From NCBI GenBank assembly GCA_037045265.1, contig JBAOHV010000024.1:71027-135026 (forward strand): a stretch of DNA of 64,000 nt, written 5' to 3'. Below, piece after piece: positions 1 through 9,377 of this stretch. Each line of letters opens with the position of its first letter. The stretch's first letter is position 1. The stretch comes from JBAOHV01 sp037045265. Its GTDB lineage: Bacteria > Actinomycetota > Acidimicrobiia > Acidimicrobiales > Microtrichaceae. Below the pieces are notes generated by a model. It had not been told where the DNA came from, ran no database searches, and was given only the letters and a program-made list of their open reading frames with translations. The translations under genes and the position numbers were made by a program.

Positions 1-180
1 GCGCTCGAGGGCCATGCCGGCGAACAACTGATCCGCCTGTCGGCCGACGCCGAACTGCTCGTCGTAGGTGCCCGTGGGCACGGAGGGTTCCTGGGCCTTC
101 TCATGGGCTCGGTCACGACATATGTCGTGAACCACGCTCTCTGCCCGGTGGTGGTCGTCCGCTCCAGGGACACCGACTGA
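1..180 (+). CDS. Universal stress protein (UspA family), C-terminal part
   Basis: The window opens inside this gene; 59 codons remain, read in frame 1 to a TGA at 178-180. The segment has the UspA C-terminal signature: a hydrophobic strand LLVVGARG, the GHGG turn, GLLMGSVT and then the final strand CPVVVVR. In ATP-binding Usp proteins the G-x2-G-x9-G-S/T pattern contacts the nucleotide phosphates, and it is present here. Usp proteins are cytoplasmic stress-tolerance proteins of uncertain mechanism. Nothing can be said of its N-terminus or promoter. Confidence 0.85.
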   Translation, partial: ALEGHAGEQLIRLSADAELLVVGARGHGGFLGLLMGSVTTYVVNHALCPVVVVRSRDTD

Positions 181-201
181 GCCCCGGTCAACGACCGGAC
201 C

Positions 202-260
202 CAGGTACCGACAGTCTCAGGTACCGACAGTCTCAGGTACCGACAGTCTCAGGTACCGAC
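202..260. repeat. 16-bp tandem repeat, 3.7 copies
   Basis: The unit CAGGTACCGACAGTCT starts at 202, 218, 234 and (partial, 11 bp) 250, with no mismatches. It lies in the gap between the Usp gene and the convergent methyltransferase gene, so it is downstream of both. No hairpin with a T-run is seen. It may be a simple slippage repeat. Confidence 0.9.
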
Positions 261-330
261 TTTGCGGGCTCGCATGACGAGAGTCGACGGAACCCACTCG
301 CGTAGCGGCGAGCTGTGGAGGCTCGAGCGC

Positions 331-1074
331 TCAGCGGACGCGGTCGGCTCGGCCGGCAGCGTCGACCCGGAAGTTCGAGCGCAACAGGGTGGTGAACAGG
401 TCACCTATCTGGTGGACGTGGGACACGCCCTCGTCACCTCCGCTGCGCCAGGTGATCGCCTGGTCACTCCAGGCTGTACGGGTCAGGTAGGGGGTCTGCT
501 GGTCGTCGGTGTCGGGCTCCAGCATCAGCGCCATCGGGTGTGGCAGCGACAGCACGAGAGCGCCCTCGGGGCGCATCACGCGGTGCAGCTGACGGAACAC
601 CCGGCCCAGGTCCTGTACACCCGCCAGCGAGTAGACGGCCACGACGAGCTCGACCGAATCGGCACGCAGGAAGGCCAGGTCCGCAAGGTCGCTGTGGTGG
701 AACTCGACCTTCACACCGGCCACGTCGGCAGCGTGACGGGCCTGGGTGAGACGTGCGGTCGACGACTCGACGGCGATGACCCTGGCGCCACGACGTGCGA
801 TCGCGACCGACGCTCCGCCTGCGCCGCAACCCAGGTCGAGGACCCGCCGGCCTTCCATCGGTCCGACCGCGGCGATCAGCTTCTCCAGCTGCTCGTCGTC
901 GAGGTCGGGGCCGAACTGCACCACGTTGCGTGACGGCTCTGCCCCGTGGGGGAAGCTCGCCATGGGTAGCTGGACCGGTGAGCGGTCGTCACGTACGAGC
1001 GCGGGGCGCATGGTCAGGTTTCCCGCAGCGGGATGACGTCGGGGGCTTCGGAGGGGGGAGACGTGCTCGGACAT
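331..1074 (-). CDS. Class I SAM-dependent methyltransferase
   Basis: A 247-aa protein with a Rossmann-type methyltransferase core. Motif I is VLDLGCGAGG at about residue 78, followed by the acidic end of strand 2 (IAVESS), a motif II-like HHSDLADL, and the post-I motif LHRVMRPEGALVLSLP. The first ~60 residues are basic, proline-rich and unlike the fold, so the true start may be internal. The substrate cannot be predicted. It is divergent from the DUF5318 gene, with about 60 bp between starts. Confidence 0.75.
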   Translation of the reverse strand: MSEHVSPLRSPRRHPAAGNLTMRPALVRDDRSPVQLPMASFPHGAEPSRNVVQFGPDLDDEQLEKLIAAVGPMEGRRVLDLGCGAGGASVAIARRGARVIAVESSTARLTQARHAADVAGVKVEFHHSDLADLAFLRADSVELVVAVYSLAGVQDLGRVFRQLHRVMRPEGALVLSLPHPMALMLEPDTDDQQTPYLTRTAWSDQAITWRSGGDEGVSHVHQIGDLFTTLLRSNFRVDAAGRADRVR

Positions 1075-1136
1075 CGACGGGAAGTCTGACCGATGCGCGG
1101 CCTCGCATCGTGGACCCGCCGGTATCGTTGGGGCCC

Positions 1137-1545
1137 GTGCCGTTCCTCCAGCCCGAGTCAGCGGGTCGTCCCGGCAGCACTCCAGGCAGCATCGACTACC
1201 GCTTCACGCGCCGGCAGCTGCTGCGTCGCTACCGATCGGGGGAGCTGTCGCTGGAGGACGTCTGCGACGCCCAGCGCGAGCTGATCGCGCGTGGCGCTCA
1301 ACTGCTCGTCGGGGTCCACGGTGCCCTGCCCCGTGTGCGGCGAGTCGACGTTGCGGCTGGTGCGTTTCGTGTTCGGGCCGAAGCTCCCACCCGGTGGCCG
1401 GCCCGTCTCCGGACGAGCCGAGATGCTCAAGCTCGCCACCCCACGTGGTGACAGGCGCTGCTACACCGTCGAGGTGTGCACGAGCTGTCGCTGGAACCAC
1501 CTGCTGCAGGTGACTCCGCTGGTCGACCGACCACGCGGTGCCTGA
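1137..1545 (+). CDS. DUF5318 family zinc-ribbon-like protein (frameshifted)
   Basis: Read from GTG 1137 the N-terminus carries IDYRFTRRQLL and DVCDAQREL. After a frame change near 1311 (in GGGG) the next frame continues CPVCG, LRLVRFVFG and CTSCRWNHLL to a stop at 1543-1545. Together these match the actinobacterial DUF5318 family of about 130 aa, with two CxxC pairs suggesting zinc binding. Function is unknown. In other actinobacteria the family sits next to a class A penicillin-binding protein, as here. The split looks like one inserted base. Confidence 0.75.
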
Positions 1546-1598
1546 TCCGCGCTCAGCCCGCTGTGACGGCGTGGTCGCCGTCGGGACAGACTGTTTCG

Positions 1599-3789
1599 AT
1601 GGGCGAACGACCTCGACGCAGCATCCTCTGGCGGCTGCGACGCGTCGGCTATGCCTTCCTCGTCGTCGCGATAGTCGCGGTGGGCGCCTTCTGGATGGCG
1701 TTGAACACGATCGATCTTCCACCCGCCAAGCGTTCGGCCGAGACCTCGTTCGTGTGCGACATCGAGGTGGACGACGGCGACTGCGACTTCAACACGGCGA
1801 TGGCCAAGCTGACCGCCACCGAGGAGCGGGTCAACGTCGACTACGAGGACCTTCCGCCGGTGCTGGTGCAGGCCGTGCTGGCAGCCGAGGACCGGAAGTT
1901 CTTCGACCACAGTGGCATCGACCCGATGGGCATAGGTCGCGCCTTCTACCAGTCTGTGGTGCGGGGCAGTGCTTCCCAGCAGGGAGGTTCGACGATCACC
2001 CAGCAGTACGTGAAGTTGACCTACCTGTCGTCGGAACGATCGCTCGAACGCAAGCTGAAAGAGGCGGTGCTCGCGGTCAAGCTCGAGGGTGAGCTCGACA
2101 AGCGTGACATCCTCACCCGCTACCTGAACGAGATCTACTTCGGTCGGGGCGCATACGGGGTCGAGGCGGCGAGCCGCGAGTACTTCGGCACCGGCGTCGA
2201 GAACCTGCAGTTGCACCAGGCCGCCTACCTGGCCGGCCTGATCCGTGCTCCCGAGCGAGCTGACGCGACCCGCGACCCCGACGAGGCGAGCCGCCGCCGC
2301 CGGACGGTGCTCGCCGGGATGGTCGACGAGGGCTACATCACCCAGGCCGAGGCCGATGCCGCCGCCGAGATGCCCTGGGTCTGGCAACCCGAGGGGACCG
2401 ACGGGTCCGCGCAGACGATGACGATCCTCCCCCGTTCGACCGCTACGACCGACCTGGGCGAGGTCCGTGACGCCGAGCACGGGTCGGAGTACTGGATCGA
2501 GTACGTGAGACGCCAGCTGCGGGACCGCTTCGGGCCAGGCGCAGAGACCCGCGGCCTGCGCGTCTACACCACCTACGACCCACGCATGCAGGCCCAGGCC
2601 TACGAGGCGGTCACGAAGACACTCAACCGGACCGACGGACCCGTGGGATCGCTCGTGGCGGTCGACACCGACGGCCAGATACGGGCGATGGTCGGCGGCA
2701 CCGACTTCGCGAACAACAAGGTGAACCTGGCGCTCGGGACCGACGGCGGTGGTTCCGGTCGACAGCCTGGATCGACGTTCAAGCCGTTCGCGCTGGCCGC
2801 CTTCGTGGAGGAGGGGTACTCGACGCAGTCCCTGTTCCGCTCACCCCCCACGACGCAGTTTCCGGGAGTCTTCACCGAGCCCGGCAAGCTGTGGTCGCCG
2901 CGCAACTTCAACAAGGCGGACCAGGGCGTGCTCACGGTCGAGGAGGCCACGTGGCGCTCCTCGAACACCGTCTACGCCGGGATCGTCAACCTGGTCACAC
3001 CTCAGAAGCTCGTCGAGATGGCCGGTCGCCTCGGTGTCAGCGCCGAGCTCCGTGACGACTACTCCTTGGTCCTGGGCACGGGCGAGGTCTCGGTGCTCGA
3101 CATGGCGTCGGCGTACTCGACCTTCGCCGGTCGCGGTCAGCACGTCGATCCGTACGTGATCCGGCGTGTGGAGAGCTCCGACGGCGAGGTCCTCTTCGAC
3201 GCGACCCGCGACGTTCGCAAGGAGCAGGTGATAGCACCCGAGGTCGCCGACACGGTCAATTCGGTCCTCTCGGGAGTCCTGGTCAAGGGAACGGGTAAGG
3301 GTGCGAACATCGGCATACCTGCCGCCGGCAAGACCGGAACGACCACCGACTCCCGCGACGCCTGGTTCGCCGGCTACACCTGTCACCTGACCGCGGCCGT
3401 GTGGATGGGCTACGAACAGCCGAAGCCGATGGAGACGTTCCGCGGCGAGGAGGTGTCGGGCGGAACCTGGCCGGCGACCATCTGGGCGGACTTCATGTCC
3501 GGGGCGACCGACGGCGACGACGAATGCGAGTTCCCGTCCACCGATTTCGGTGAACGCCTGACGAACCAGTCATTGTCGGGCCAGCGCACGACGACCAGCG
3601 TGCGCCCGACACCGACGACGTCGACCACCACCGCCGTCGACGGATCCTCACCCTCCACGACGGAAGCACCCACCGACACGACGGTCAGGCCACCGACCAC
3701 GCTGTCCGCCTGCGACCACCGCAGCGCCGACGACCGCTGCGCCCACCACGACGACCCAGGCGCCGCCGACCACCGCGGTAGCGGGTTGA
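1599..3789 (+). CDS. Class A penicillin-binding protein (transglycosylase/transpeptidase)
   Basis: A bifunctional peptidoglycan synthase. A short basic N-terminus and one membrane helix (about residues 14-32) are followed by a GT51 domain with catalytic Glu in AAEDRKFFDH (E97) and QQGGSTITQQY. The transpeptidase domain has STFK (S392, K395), SSN (S454) and KTGTT (K578). The start is ATG 1599, MGERPRR just before the membrane helix; the open frame extends further upstream but overlaps DUF5318. After about 3700 the frame changes. The next frame continues a Thr/Pro/Ala-rich tail to TGA 3787-3789, a normal disordered extracellular tail; the original frame instead runs into unrelated sequence up to 3914. 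Confidence 0.92.
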
Positions 3790-3858
3790 GCCGCGGGCCG
3801 GGGCAGGCCGGCACCGGCCGGGCGGTGCCGGTCAGGCGAGCCGGTCACCAACTGCCCC

Positions 3859-3887
3859 TTGGATCCGGGGCGCTGTTGTCGTACTCT
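3859..3887 (+). promoter_or_regulatory. Candidate promoter of panB
   Basis: TTGGAT at 3859-3864 and TACTCT at 3882-3887 are separated by 17 bp, about 55 bp upstream of panB. A clear ribosome binding site (GGAGG, 3931-3935) lies between this site and the ATG. Assignment is by sequence only. Confidence 0.4.
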
Positions 3888-3941
3888 TTTCACCAAGAGG
3901 CCGGCAGCCAATAGGGCGCTGGACCGATCAGGAGGCCGAAC

Positions 3942-4807
3942 ATGGCTGCACGCACCCCGATGACGGTCCCCGCCGTCGCCGCCCGCAAGGTACGCGACGG
4001 TGCTGATCCACTGGTCATGGTCACGGCCTACGACGCTCCCGGCGCCCGGATCGCCGACGAGGCCGGGGTCGACATGATCCTGGTCGGTGACTCCCTGGCG
4101 ATGGTCGTGCTCGGCTACGACGACACGCTCCAGGTGACGATCGACGACATGGCGCACCACACGGCTGCGGTAGCCAGGGCCAAGCCTTCTTCCTTGATCG
4201 TTGGTGACCTCCCGTGGCTCAGCTACCACGTGTCCACTGCAGAGACTGTCCGCAACGCGGCAACGCTGGTGCGCGGCAGGCGCTCAGAGCGTGAAGCTCG
4301 AGGGCGGCCGCAAGCGGGTCCCGATGATCGAGGCGATCGTCGACGCGGAGATCCCGGTGATGGGGCATCTCGGCCTGACCCCCCAGTCGATGCATGCCAT
4401 GGGCGGCTTCAAGGTGCAGGCCCGTGAGTCCCAGGCGGCTCTCGAGTTGGTCGCAGACGCCAAGGCGCTCCAGCACGCAGGCTGCTTCGCGATCGTCCTC
4501 GAAGGGGTTCCCGACGAGGTCGCGCGGAATGGTGACCGACGCGCTCGACGTGCCGACGATCGGCATCGGTGCCGGGGTCCGCTGCGACGGACAGGTGCTG
4601 GTGTTCCACGACCTGCTCGGCATCGAGGACCGGGTCGCCCCGAAGTTCGTGCGTCGGTACGCGTCCATCAAGGACGAGTCGGTGCGGGCCCTGGGCGAGT
4701 ACGCCGCCGACGTGCGCAGCGGCGCCTTCCCGAGCGCGGCGGAGAGCTATCACCTCAACGCCGAACAGTCCGAGGCGCTTGCGCTCTACGGTGCCGAAGC
4801 GGGCTGA
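3942..4807 (+). CDS. panB: 3-methyl-2-oxobutanoate hydroxymethyltransferase (two frameshifts)
   Basis: First step of pantothenate synthesis: transfers a hydroxymethyl group from methylenetetrahydrofolate to 2-oxoisovalerate. The protein is read in three consecutive frames. The first has MVTAYDAP, MILVGDSLAMVVLG and DLPW. After about 4276 comes SVKLEGG, IPVMGHLGLTPQS and AIVLEGVP. After about 4530 comes PTIGIGAG, DGQVLVFHDLLG and a C-terminus typical of the family. The summed length (about 288 aa) fits PanB. Both breaks are explained by one extra base: an A in GGCAGGCGC near 4274 and an A near 4529. A GGAGG site precedes ATG 3942. Confidence 0.9.
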
Positions 4808-4916
4808 TCAGGTCAGGGGTCTTCGCCGTCCATATCCTTCGTTGTCCCAGTCCGCCGACAAGATGTCGGCGGACCTCAAACGGCGTTCGTCTGGCGGCCG
4901 GTACCCACCTGCTGAC

Positions 4917-4922
4917 TACAAT
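4917..4922 (+). promoter_or_regulatory. Candidate -10 element (TACAAT) of the rpsF operon
   Basis: TACAAT lies about 103 bp before the rpsF ATG. No convincing -35 box stands 17 bp upstream. The 217-bp space between panB and rpsF (4808-5024) holds no other recognised element. A GGAGG site (5010-5014) precedes rpsF. Confidence 0.35.
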
Positions 4923-5024
4923 CGTCCGGTCGCCCCGCCGGGGTGACCGAATCCGAACACCCTGTCCTGCAGGTCGCAGGACCCTGACGGCGATTCGCCG
5001 AGGTCCAGAGGGAGGTACACACAC

Positions 5025-5354
5025 GTGACCACTCGCGTGTACGAACTGATGATCATCGTCGACCAGGATGTCGACGACGCCACGAACAAGGCGGCCATCG
5101 CAAGGGTGGTGGAGCTCGTAGAGGCCGACGGGGGTACCGTCCCGACCGTCGACCACTGGGGTCGTCGCCGCTTCGCCTACACGATCAACCACAAGCAGGA
5201 AGGCGTCTACTCGGTGCTCGAGATCGTCACCGAGGCAGCCAACCTGGACGAGGTCGACCGGTATCTCCGGCTCGCGGACGAGGTCGTCCGCCACAAGCTG
5301 ATCCGCCTGCCCGACGCAGAAGCCGCCCGCCGCGGTCTGCTGTCGGCCGGCTGA
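5025..5354 (+). CDS. rpsF: 30S ribosomal protein bS6
   Basis: 109 aa with the S6 fold pattern: YELMIIVDQDVDD at the start, GGTVPTVDHWGRRRFAYTI in the middle and ADEVVRHKLIRLP near the end. bS6 binds bS18 and 16S rRNA in the platform of the small subunit. It is the first gene of the conserved rpsF-ssb-rpsR-rplI operon, followed by ssb after 17 bp. Unlike many genes here, the operon is free of frame errors. Confidence 0.97.
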   Translation: MTTRVYELMIIVDQDVDDATNKAAIARVVELVEADGGTVPTVDHWGRRRFAYTINHKQEGVYSVLEIVTEAANLDEVDRYLRLADEVVRHKLIRLPDAEAARRGLLSAG

Positions 5355-5371
5355 CACACAGGAGGCCCTCG

Positions 5372-5827
5372 ATGGCTAACGGCAACACAGTCGAACTGAT
5401 CGGGAACATCACCCGTGACCCCGAGCTCCGCTTCACACCGTCAGGTGCGGCGGTCGCGAGCTTCGGCCTGGCGGTCAACCGCCGCTGGCGCAACCAGCAG
5501 ACCAACGAGTGGGACGAGCAGGTCTCGTTCTTCGACGTGGTTTGCTGGCGTGAGCTGGCCGAGAACGTCGCGGAGTCCCTGACCAAGGGTTCGCGGGTGA
5601 TCGTCACGGGCCGGCTCGAGCAGCGCAGCTGGGACACCGACCAGGGCGAGAAGCGGTCCAAGGTCGAGGTGATCGCCGACGAGGTCGGCCCGAGCCTCCG
5701 TTGGGCGACCGCACAGGTGACACGCAATGAGCGCCGCGATGGCGGCAGTGGGGGCGGATCCAGTTCCGCCCCGCCCCCGGTCGAGCCCCCTGCCGCCGGG
5801 TACCACGATGATGAGGAGCCGTTCTGA
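5372..5827 (+). CDS. ssb: Single-stranded DNA-binding protein
   Basis: 151 aa. The OB-fold (residues 1-110) starts with NTVELIGNITRDPELR and includes FFDVVCWRELAENV and VIVTGRLEQRSW. A Gly/Ser/Pro-rich linker follows, ending in the acidic tip DDEEPF that recruits DNA repair and replication partners. GGAGG lies just upstream. The TGA overlaps the rpsR ATG (TGATG), so the two are translationally coupled. Confidence 0.97.
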   Translation: MANGNTVELIGNITRDPELRFTPSGAAVASFGLAVNRRWRNQQTNEWDEQVSFFDVVCWRELAENVAESLTKGSRVIVTGRLEQRSWDTDQGEKRSKVEVIADEVGPSLRWATAQVTRNERRDGGSGGGSSSAPPPVEPPAAGYHDDEEPF

Positions 5828-6282
5828 TGGCGAAGCCCCAGATGAAGCGAGGCCCTAAGGGCAAGGGCAAGGATGCAGGCCGCAAGTTCAAGAAGAAGGT
5901 CTCCATCCTCAACAGCGAGAACGTCGAGTACGTCGACTGGAAGGACGTCAACCTGCTTCGCAGGTTCGTGTCCGACCGGGCGAAGGTGCGTGCACGTCGA
6001 GTGACGGGCAACGACGTCCAGCAGCAGCGTGAGGTGGCCAGGGCCATCAAGAACGCCCGTGAGATGGCCCTGATCCCCTACTCGAACCGTGTCACCACCC
6101 AGCGCGGTGGGCGTCGTGGCGACCGTGACGGCGACGATCGTCGTGACCGTCGTGACCGCGGCGACCGGCCCGAGCGCGACGGGGCGAGCCCCGAAGCTCC
6201 CGAGGCGACGAGCGAGTTCACCGGTCTAGAAGAGGGCACCGTCGAGGCAGTCGGCGCCGAGAGCACCGGAGGTGAGCAGTGA
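5827..6282 (+). CDS. rpsR: 30S ribosomal protein bS18 with a long C-terminal tail
   Basis: The bS18 core occupies about residues 20-92 (DVNLLRRFVSDRAKVRARRVTG, then IKNAREMALIPY). It pairs with bS6 on the ribosome platform. The protein is 151 aa against a usual 75-90. The extra 55-60 residues are an Arg/Asp-rich stretch (about 96-122) followed by an acidic segment rich in Glu, Ala and Thr. The tail is in frame and runs to the overlap with rplI, so it is probably real and disordered. Its role is unknown. Confidence 0.95.
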   Translation: MAKPQMKRGPKGKGKDAGRKFKKKVSILNSENVEYVDWKDVNLLRRFVSDRAKVRARRVTGNDVQQQREVARAIKNAREMALIPYSNRVTTQRGGRRGDRDGDDRRDRRDRGDRPERDGASPEAPEATSEFTGLEEGTVEAVGAESTGGEQ

Positions 6283-6734
6283 GCGTCGTGAAGGTCATCC
6301 TCCGCGGCGACGTCTCCGGGCTGGGCAAGCGCGGCGACATGGTCGAGGTCTCCAAGGGCTACGTCCGCAACTTCCTCGAGCCCCGTGGCCTGGCCATGGC
6401 GGCGACCGAGGGGGCGTTGCAGCAGGCCGAGGCCATGCGTCGCTCCCGCGACGTGAAGGACGCCCGCGAGCGCGAGTCCGGTCAGCAGATCGCGACCGTT
6501 CTCGTTCCCAAGACCATCACCATCTCGGTTCGTGCCTCCGCGGCGGGTCGTCTCTTCGGTTCGGTCTCCGAGACCGAGATCGTCGCGGCGGTCGCCGAGC
6601 AGACCGGTATCGAATTGGATCGCAAGGACCTGCTGCTCGACGAGCACATCAAGGAGCTCGGCTCCCACATGGTTACCGCCCGTCTGCACGCGGACGTGCA
6701 GTTCCCGATCAGCATCGAGGTCGTCGCTGACTGA
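6279..6734 (+). CDS. rplI: 50S ribosomal protein bL9
   Basis: 151 aa, starting at GTG 6279, which overlaps the rpsR stop. The N-terminal domain has VILRGDVSGLGKRGDMVEV and GYVRNFLEPRGLA. The connecting helix and the C-terminal domain (GRLFGSVSETEIV, IKELGSH) follow. bL9 binds 23S rRNA near the L1 stalk. It is the last gene of the operon, followed by a GC-rich hairpin. Confidence 0.97.
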   Translation: MSVVKVILRGDVSGLGKRGDMVEVSKGYVRNFLEPRGLAMAATEGALQQAEAMRRSRDVKDARERESGQQIATVLVPKTITISVRASAAGRLFGSVSETEIVAAVAEQTGIELDRKDLLLDEHIKELGSHMVTARLHADVQFPISIEVVAD

Positions 6735-6758
6735 GCCAGCGCCCCTCTGAGCACCTTC

Positions 6759-6797
6759 GACGATGCCGCCGCCGACGATCTCGGTGGCGGCGTCGTC
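6759..6797 (+). terminator. GC-rich hairpin after rplI
   Basis: GACGATGCCGCCGCC (6759-6773) pairs with GGTGGCGGCGTCGTC (6783-6797): 15 pairs including two G-T type wobbles, with a 9-nt loop. There is no T-run, as is common in GC-rich actinobacteria. It is positioned to end the rpsF operon before dnaB. Confidence 0.55.
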
Positions 6798-6947
6798 GCG
6801 TCCGGGGTCACTCCTGCAGCTGGCTGTCACACGTCACCGGCAGAGTTGTTCCCTGCCGGGCCACAGATGTCCACAGGACAACCCGACGAAATCCCCATGG
6901 TTATTCCTCTAGCGATCAACAGGCAGTGAGCGGGAGGATTCACGCAG

Positions 6948-9369
6948 ATGTCCGACAACTCCGACCGCGGCGAACCTTCGCGCCTGCGGGTACCTCCCCA
7001 CAGCATCGACGCCGAGGAGTCCCTGCTGGGGGCGATGCTGCTCAGCGAACAGGCGATCGCAGCGGTCACCGGTGTCGTCACCGCGGATGACTTCTACCGC
7101 CCCGCGCACCGTCACGTGTTCGACGCGATCCAGGCGCTCTACGGCTCGGGCCAGGGTGTGGATCCGGTCACTGTCGCCGACGAGCTCGACCAGGCAGGGG
7201 TGCTCGAATCGGTCGGGGGTCCCGCGACGTTGGTCACCCTCCAGGCTCGGACACCGGCGATCACCAACGCCTTGCACTACGCGAAGATCGTCGAGGAGAA
7301 GTCGCTGCTGCGGCGTCTCATCATCACGGCCAATGACGTGGCGGAGCTCGGGTACTCGCCGCTCGACGACATAGAGAAGACCATCGACTCCGCCGAGTCG
7401 ATGATGTTCGCGGTCGCCCAGCGCCGCAACGCCGACTCGCTCTCGCCCTTGGCGCCCTTGTTGGACCGCAGCCTCGAGAACCTCGAGATGCTCTACGAGC
7501 GAGGCGACGCGATCACCGGCACACCGACCGGCTACACCGACCTGGACACCCAGCTCGCGGGGCTCCAGCCGGGCGCGCTCATCGTGGTCGGTGCACGGCC
7601 GGCCATGGGCAAGACGGCCTTCTCGCTCGGTATCGCGTCGCATGCGGCTGTGCGGGAGCAGCGACCGGTCCTGTTCTTCTCGTTGGAGATGGGCCACCTG
7701 GAGCTCACTCAGCGACTCGTCGCGGCCGAGGCCCGCATCGACGCGACCAAGCTGCGCACCGGTCGGCTGACCGACGCCGACTGGACCAAGATCACCAAGG
7801 CCATGGGCCGCCTCGGTGAGGGTCAGCTGTGGATCGACGACAACCCTGCACTCACCGTCACCGAGATCCGCTCCAAGGCACGTCGTCTCCAGGATCGCCT
7901 CGACCAGCCGCTCGGTCTGATCGTCGTCGACTACCTGCAGCTGATGTCGGGCCGTGGATCGGCCGAGAGCCGTCAGGTCGAGGTGGCCGAGATCAGTCGA
8001 GGGCTCAAGGTGCTTGCTCGTGAGCTGGAGACGCCCGTGATGGCGCTGTCGCAGCTGTCGCGCCAGTTGGAGCTGCGCGCTCGACAAGCGTCCGATGCTC
8101 GCCGACCTGCGCGAGTCGGGCTGTCTGACCGCCGAGACCCGGGTCCTGCGAGCCGACACCAACGCCGAGGTGACCCTTGGAGAGCTCCTCGCTTCGGGTG
8201 AGCGCGACGTGCCCGTGTGGAGTCTCGCCGAGGACTGGACGATGGTCCCGGCGACCATGACTCACGCTTTTCCCAGCGGCACCAAAGAGGCTTTCCGGCT
8301 GCGACTCGCCTCGGGGCGTGAGGTGACAGCGACCGCCAACCATCCCTTCCGCACCGTGCTCGGCTGGCGACGCCTGGACGAGCTCTGCGTCGGCTCCCGC
8401 GTGGCGACCCCGCGGCGGATCGGAGCGCCCGAGATGCTCGTGGTCCCCGATGACTTCGATGCCGCTGGGTTGGCATCGTCGTCGGTCACCGACGGCGCTC
8501 TGCCGGCGGCGGTGTTCTCGTTGCCCGACGAGCAGCTCGCAGCGGTCGTTGCCCAGGTGTTCGGGCGCATCGGCTCGCTGGGTGTGGGCGAGCTGCGAGG
8601 ACGCCCGCACGTGAGGCTCACTGCAACGTCGACCCGTCGTCGTCTGATCGACGATCTCCAACTGGTGCTGCTTCGCTTCGGTGTGCTGGCCCGCATCACC
8701 GACGTCGGCCGCAGCTCTGCTCGGTGGCGGCTGTGGATCCACGGTGCCGATCATCAGCGCAGCTTCCTCGAACGGATAGGCGTGGCGGGTGACCGCGGAG
8801 CGGTGCGCGACGCAGCGCTCGCCGCGTTGAGAGACGTCACGGCCAACCCCAACGTCGACACGGTCCCCGCTGAGGTGCGTGAGGTCGTCATCGCCGAGCT
8901 CGATCGGATGGGCATGACCCAGCGGGCCCTCGCCGCAGCTCTGGGTGAGCAGTACTGCGGCGGCTACCTGTTGGGAACCGAAGCGCGTCCGTGTGCATCG
9001 AGCAGGACCCGCCTGGCGCGAATCGCCGAGGCGGTCGACTCCAAGGGCCTGGCCTCGCTCGCCTCCTCGGACGTGTTCTGGGACGAGGTCGTCGAGATCG
9101 TGCCCGTCGGTCAGGTGGACGTCTACGACGCCACCGTGCTCGGTACGCACAACTTCGTCGCCGACGGGATCGTCGTGCACAACTCGATCGAGCAGGATGC
9201 GGACGTCGTGATGTTCCTCTACCGCGACGAGGTCTACAACGCTGACAGCCAGGACAAGGACACCGCCGAGGTCATCGTCGCCAAGCATCGTGCCGGCCCG
9301 ACGGGTGTCAGCCGCCTGGTCTTCCTGGACTACTGCACGCTGTTCGCCAATATGGCACGGAGCGACTGA
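6948..9369 (+). CDS. dnaB: Replicative DNA helicase DnaB, intein-containing (one frameshift)
   Basis: The replication fork helicase. The N-terminal domain begins LRVPPHSIDAEESLLGAML. The RecA-like domain has Walker A GARPAMGKTAF (K222) and Walker B LIVVDYLQLM (D328). At about 8080 the frame changes within GCGCTCGACAAG; removing one T restores the family sequence RADKRPMLADLRESG. The gene is then interrupted in frame by an intein (8122-9183) and resumes SIEQDADVVMFLYRD to the stop. Ligated exteins would form a helicase of about 452 aa. GGGAGG stands 11 bp before the start. The upstream gap (6798-6947) shows nothing firm. Confidence 0.93.
8122..9183 (+). other. DnaB intein (354 aa) with a degenerate endonuclease region
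   Basis: Protein splicing element inserted between RESG and SIEQDAD, the site used by the Synechocystis DnaB intein. It starts with Cys1 (CLTAETRVL, block A), has block B T-A-N-H at residues 71-74, and ends with VYDATVLGTHNFVADG and VVHN before Ser+1 (blocks F and G). All residues needed for splicing are visible. About 220 residues separate the halves. This middle resembles a LAGLIDADG endonuclease (VAQVFGRIGSLG, a helix-rich repeat, LLRFGV), but the acidic GDG-type residues are missing, so it is probably no longer a homing enzyme. Confidence 0.9.
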
Positions 9370-9377
9370 GACCACCG

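Noticed and set aside
202..260. CRISPR or iteron origin
   Set aside because: Units are directly abutting 16-mers with no spacers, and no replication gene is adjacent.
6860..6880. DnaA box upstream of dnaB
   Set aside because: ATGTCCACA matches TTATCCACA at only seven of nine places and stands alone.
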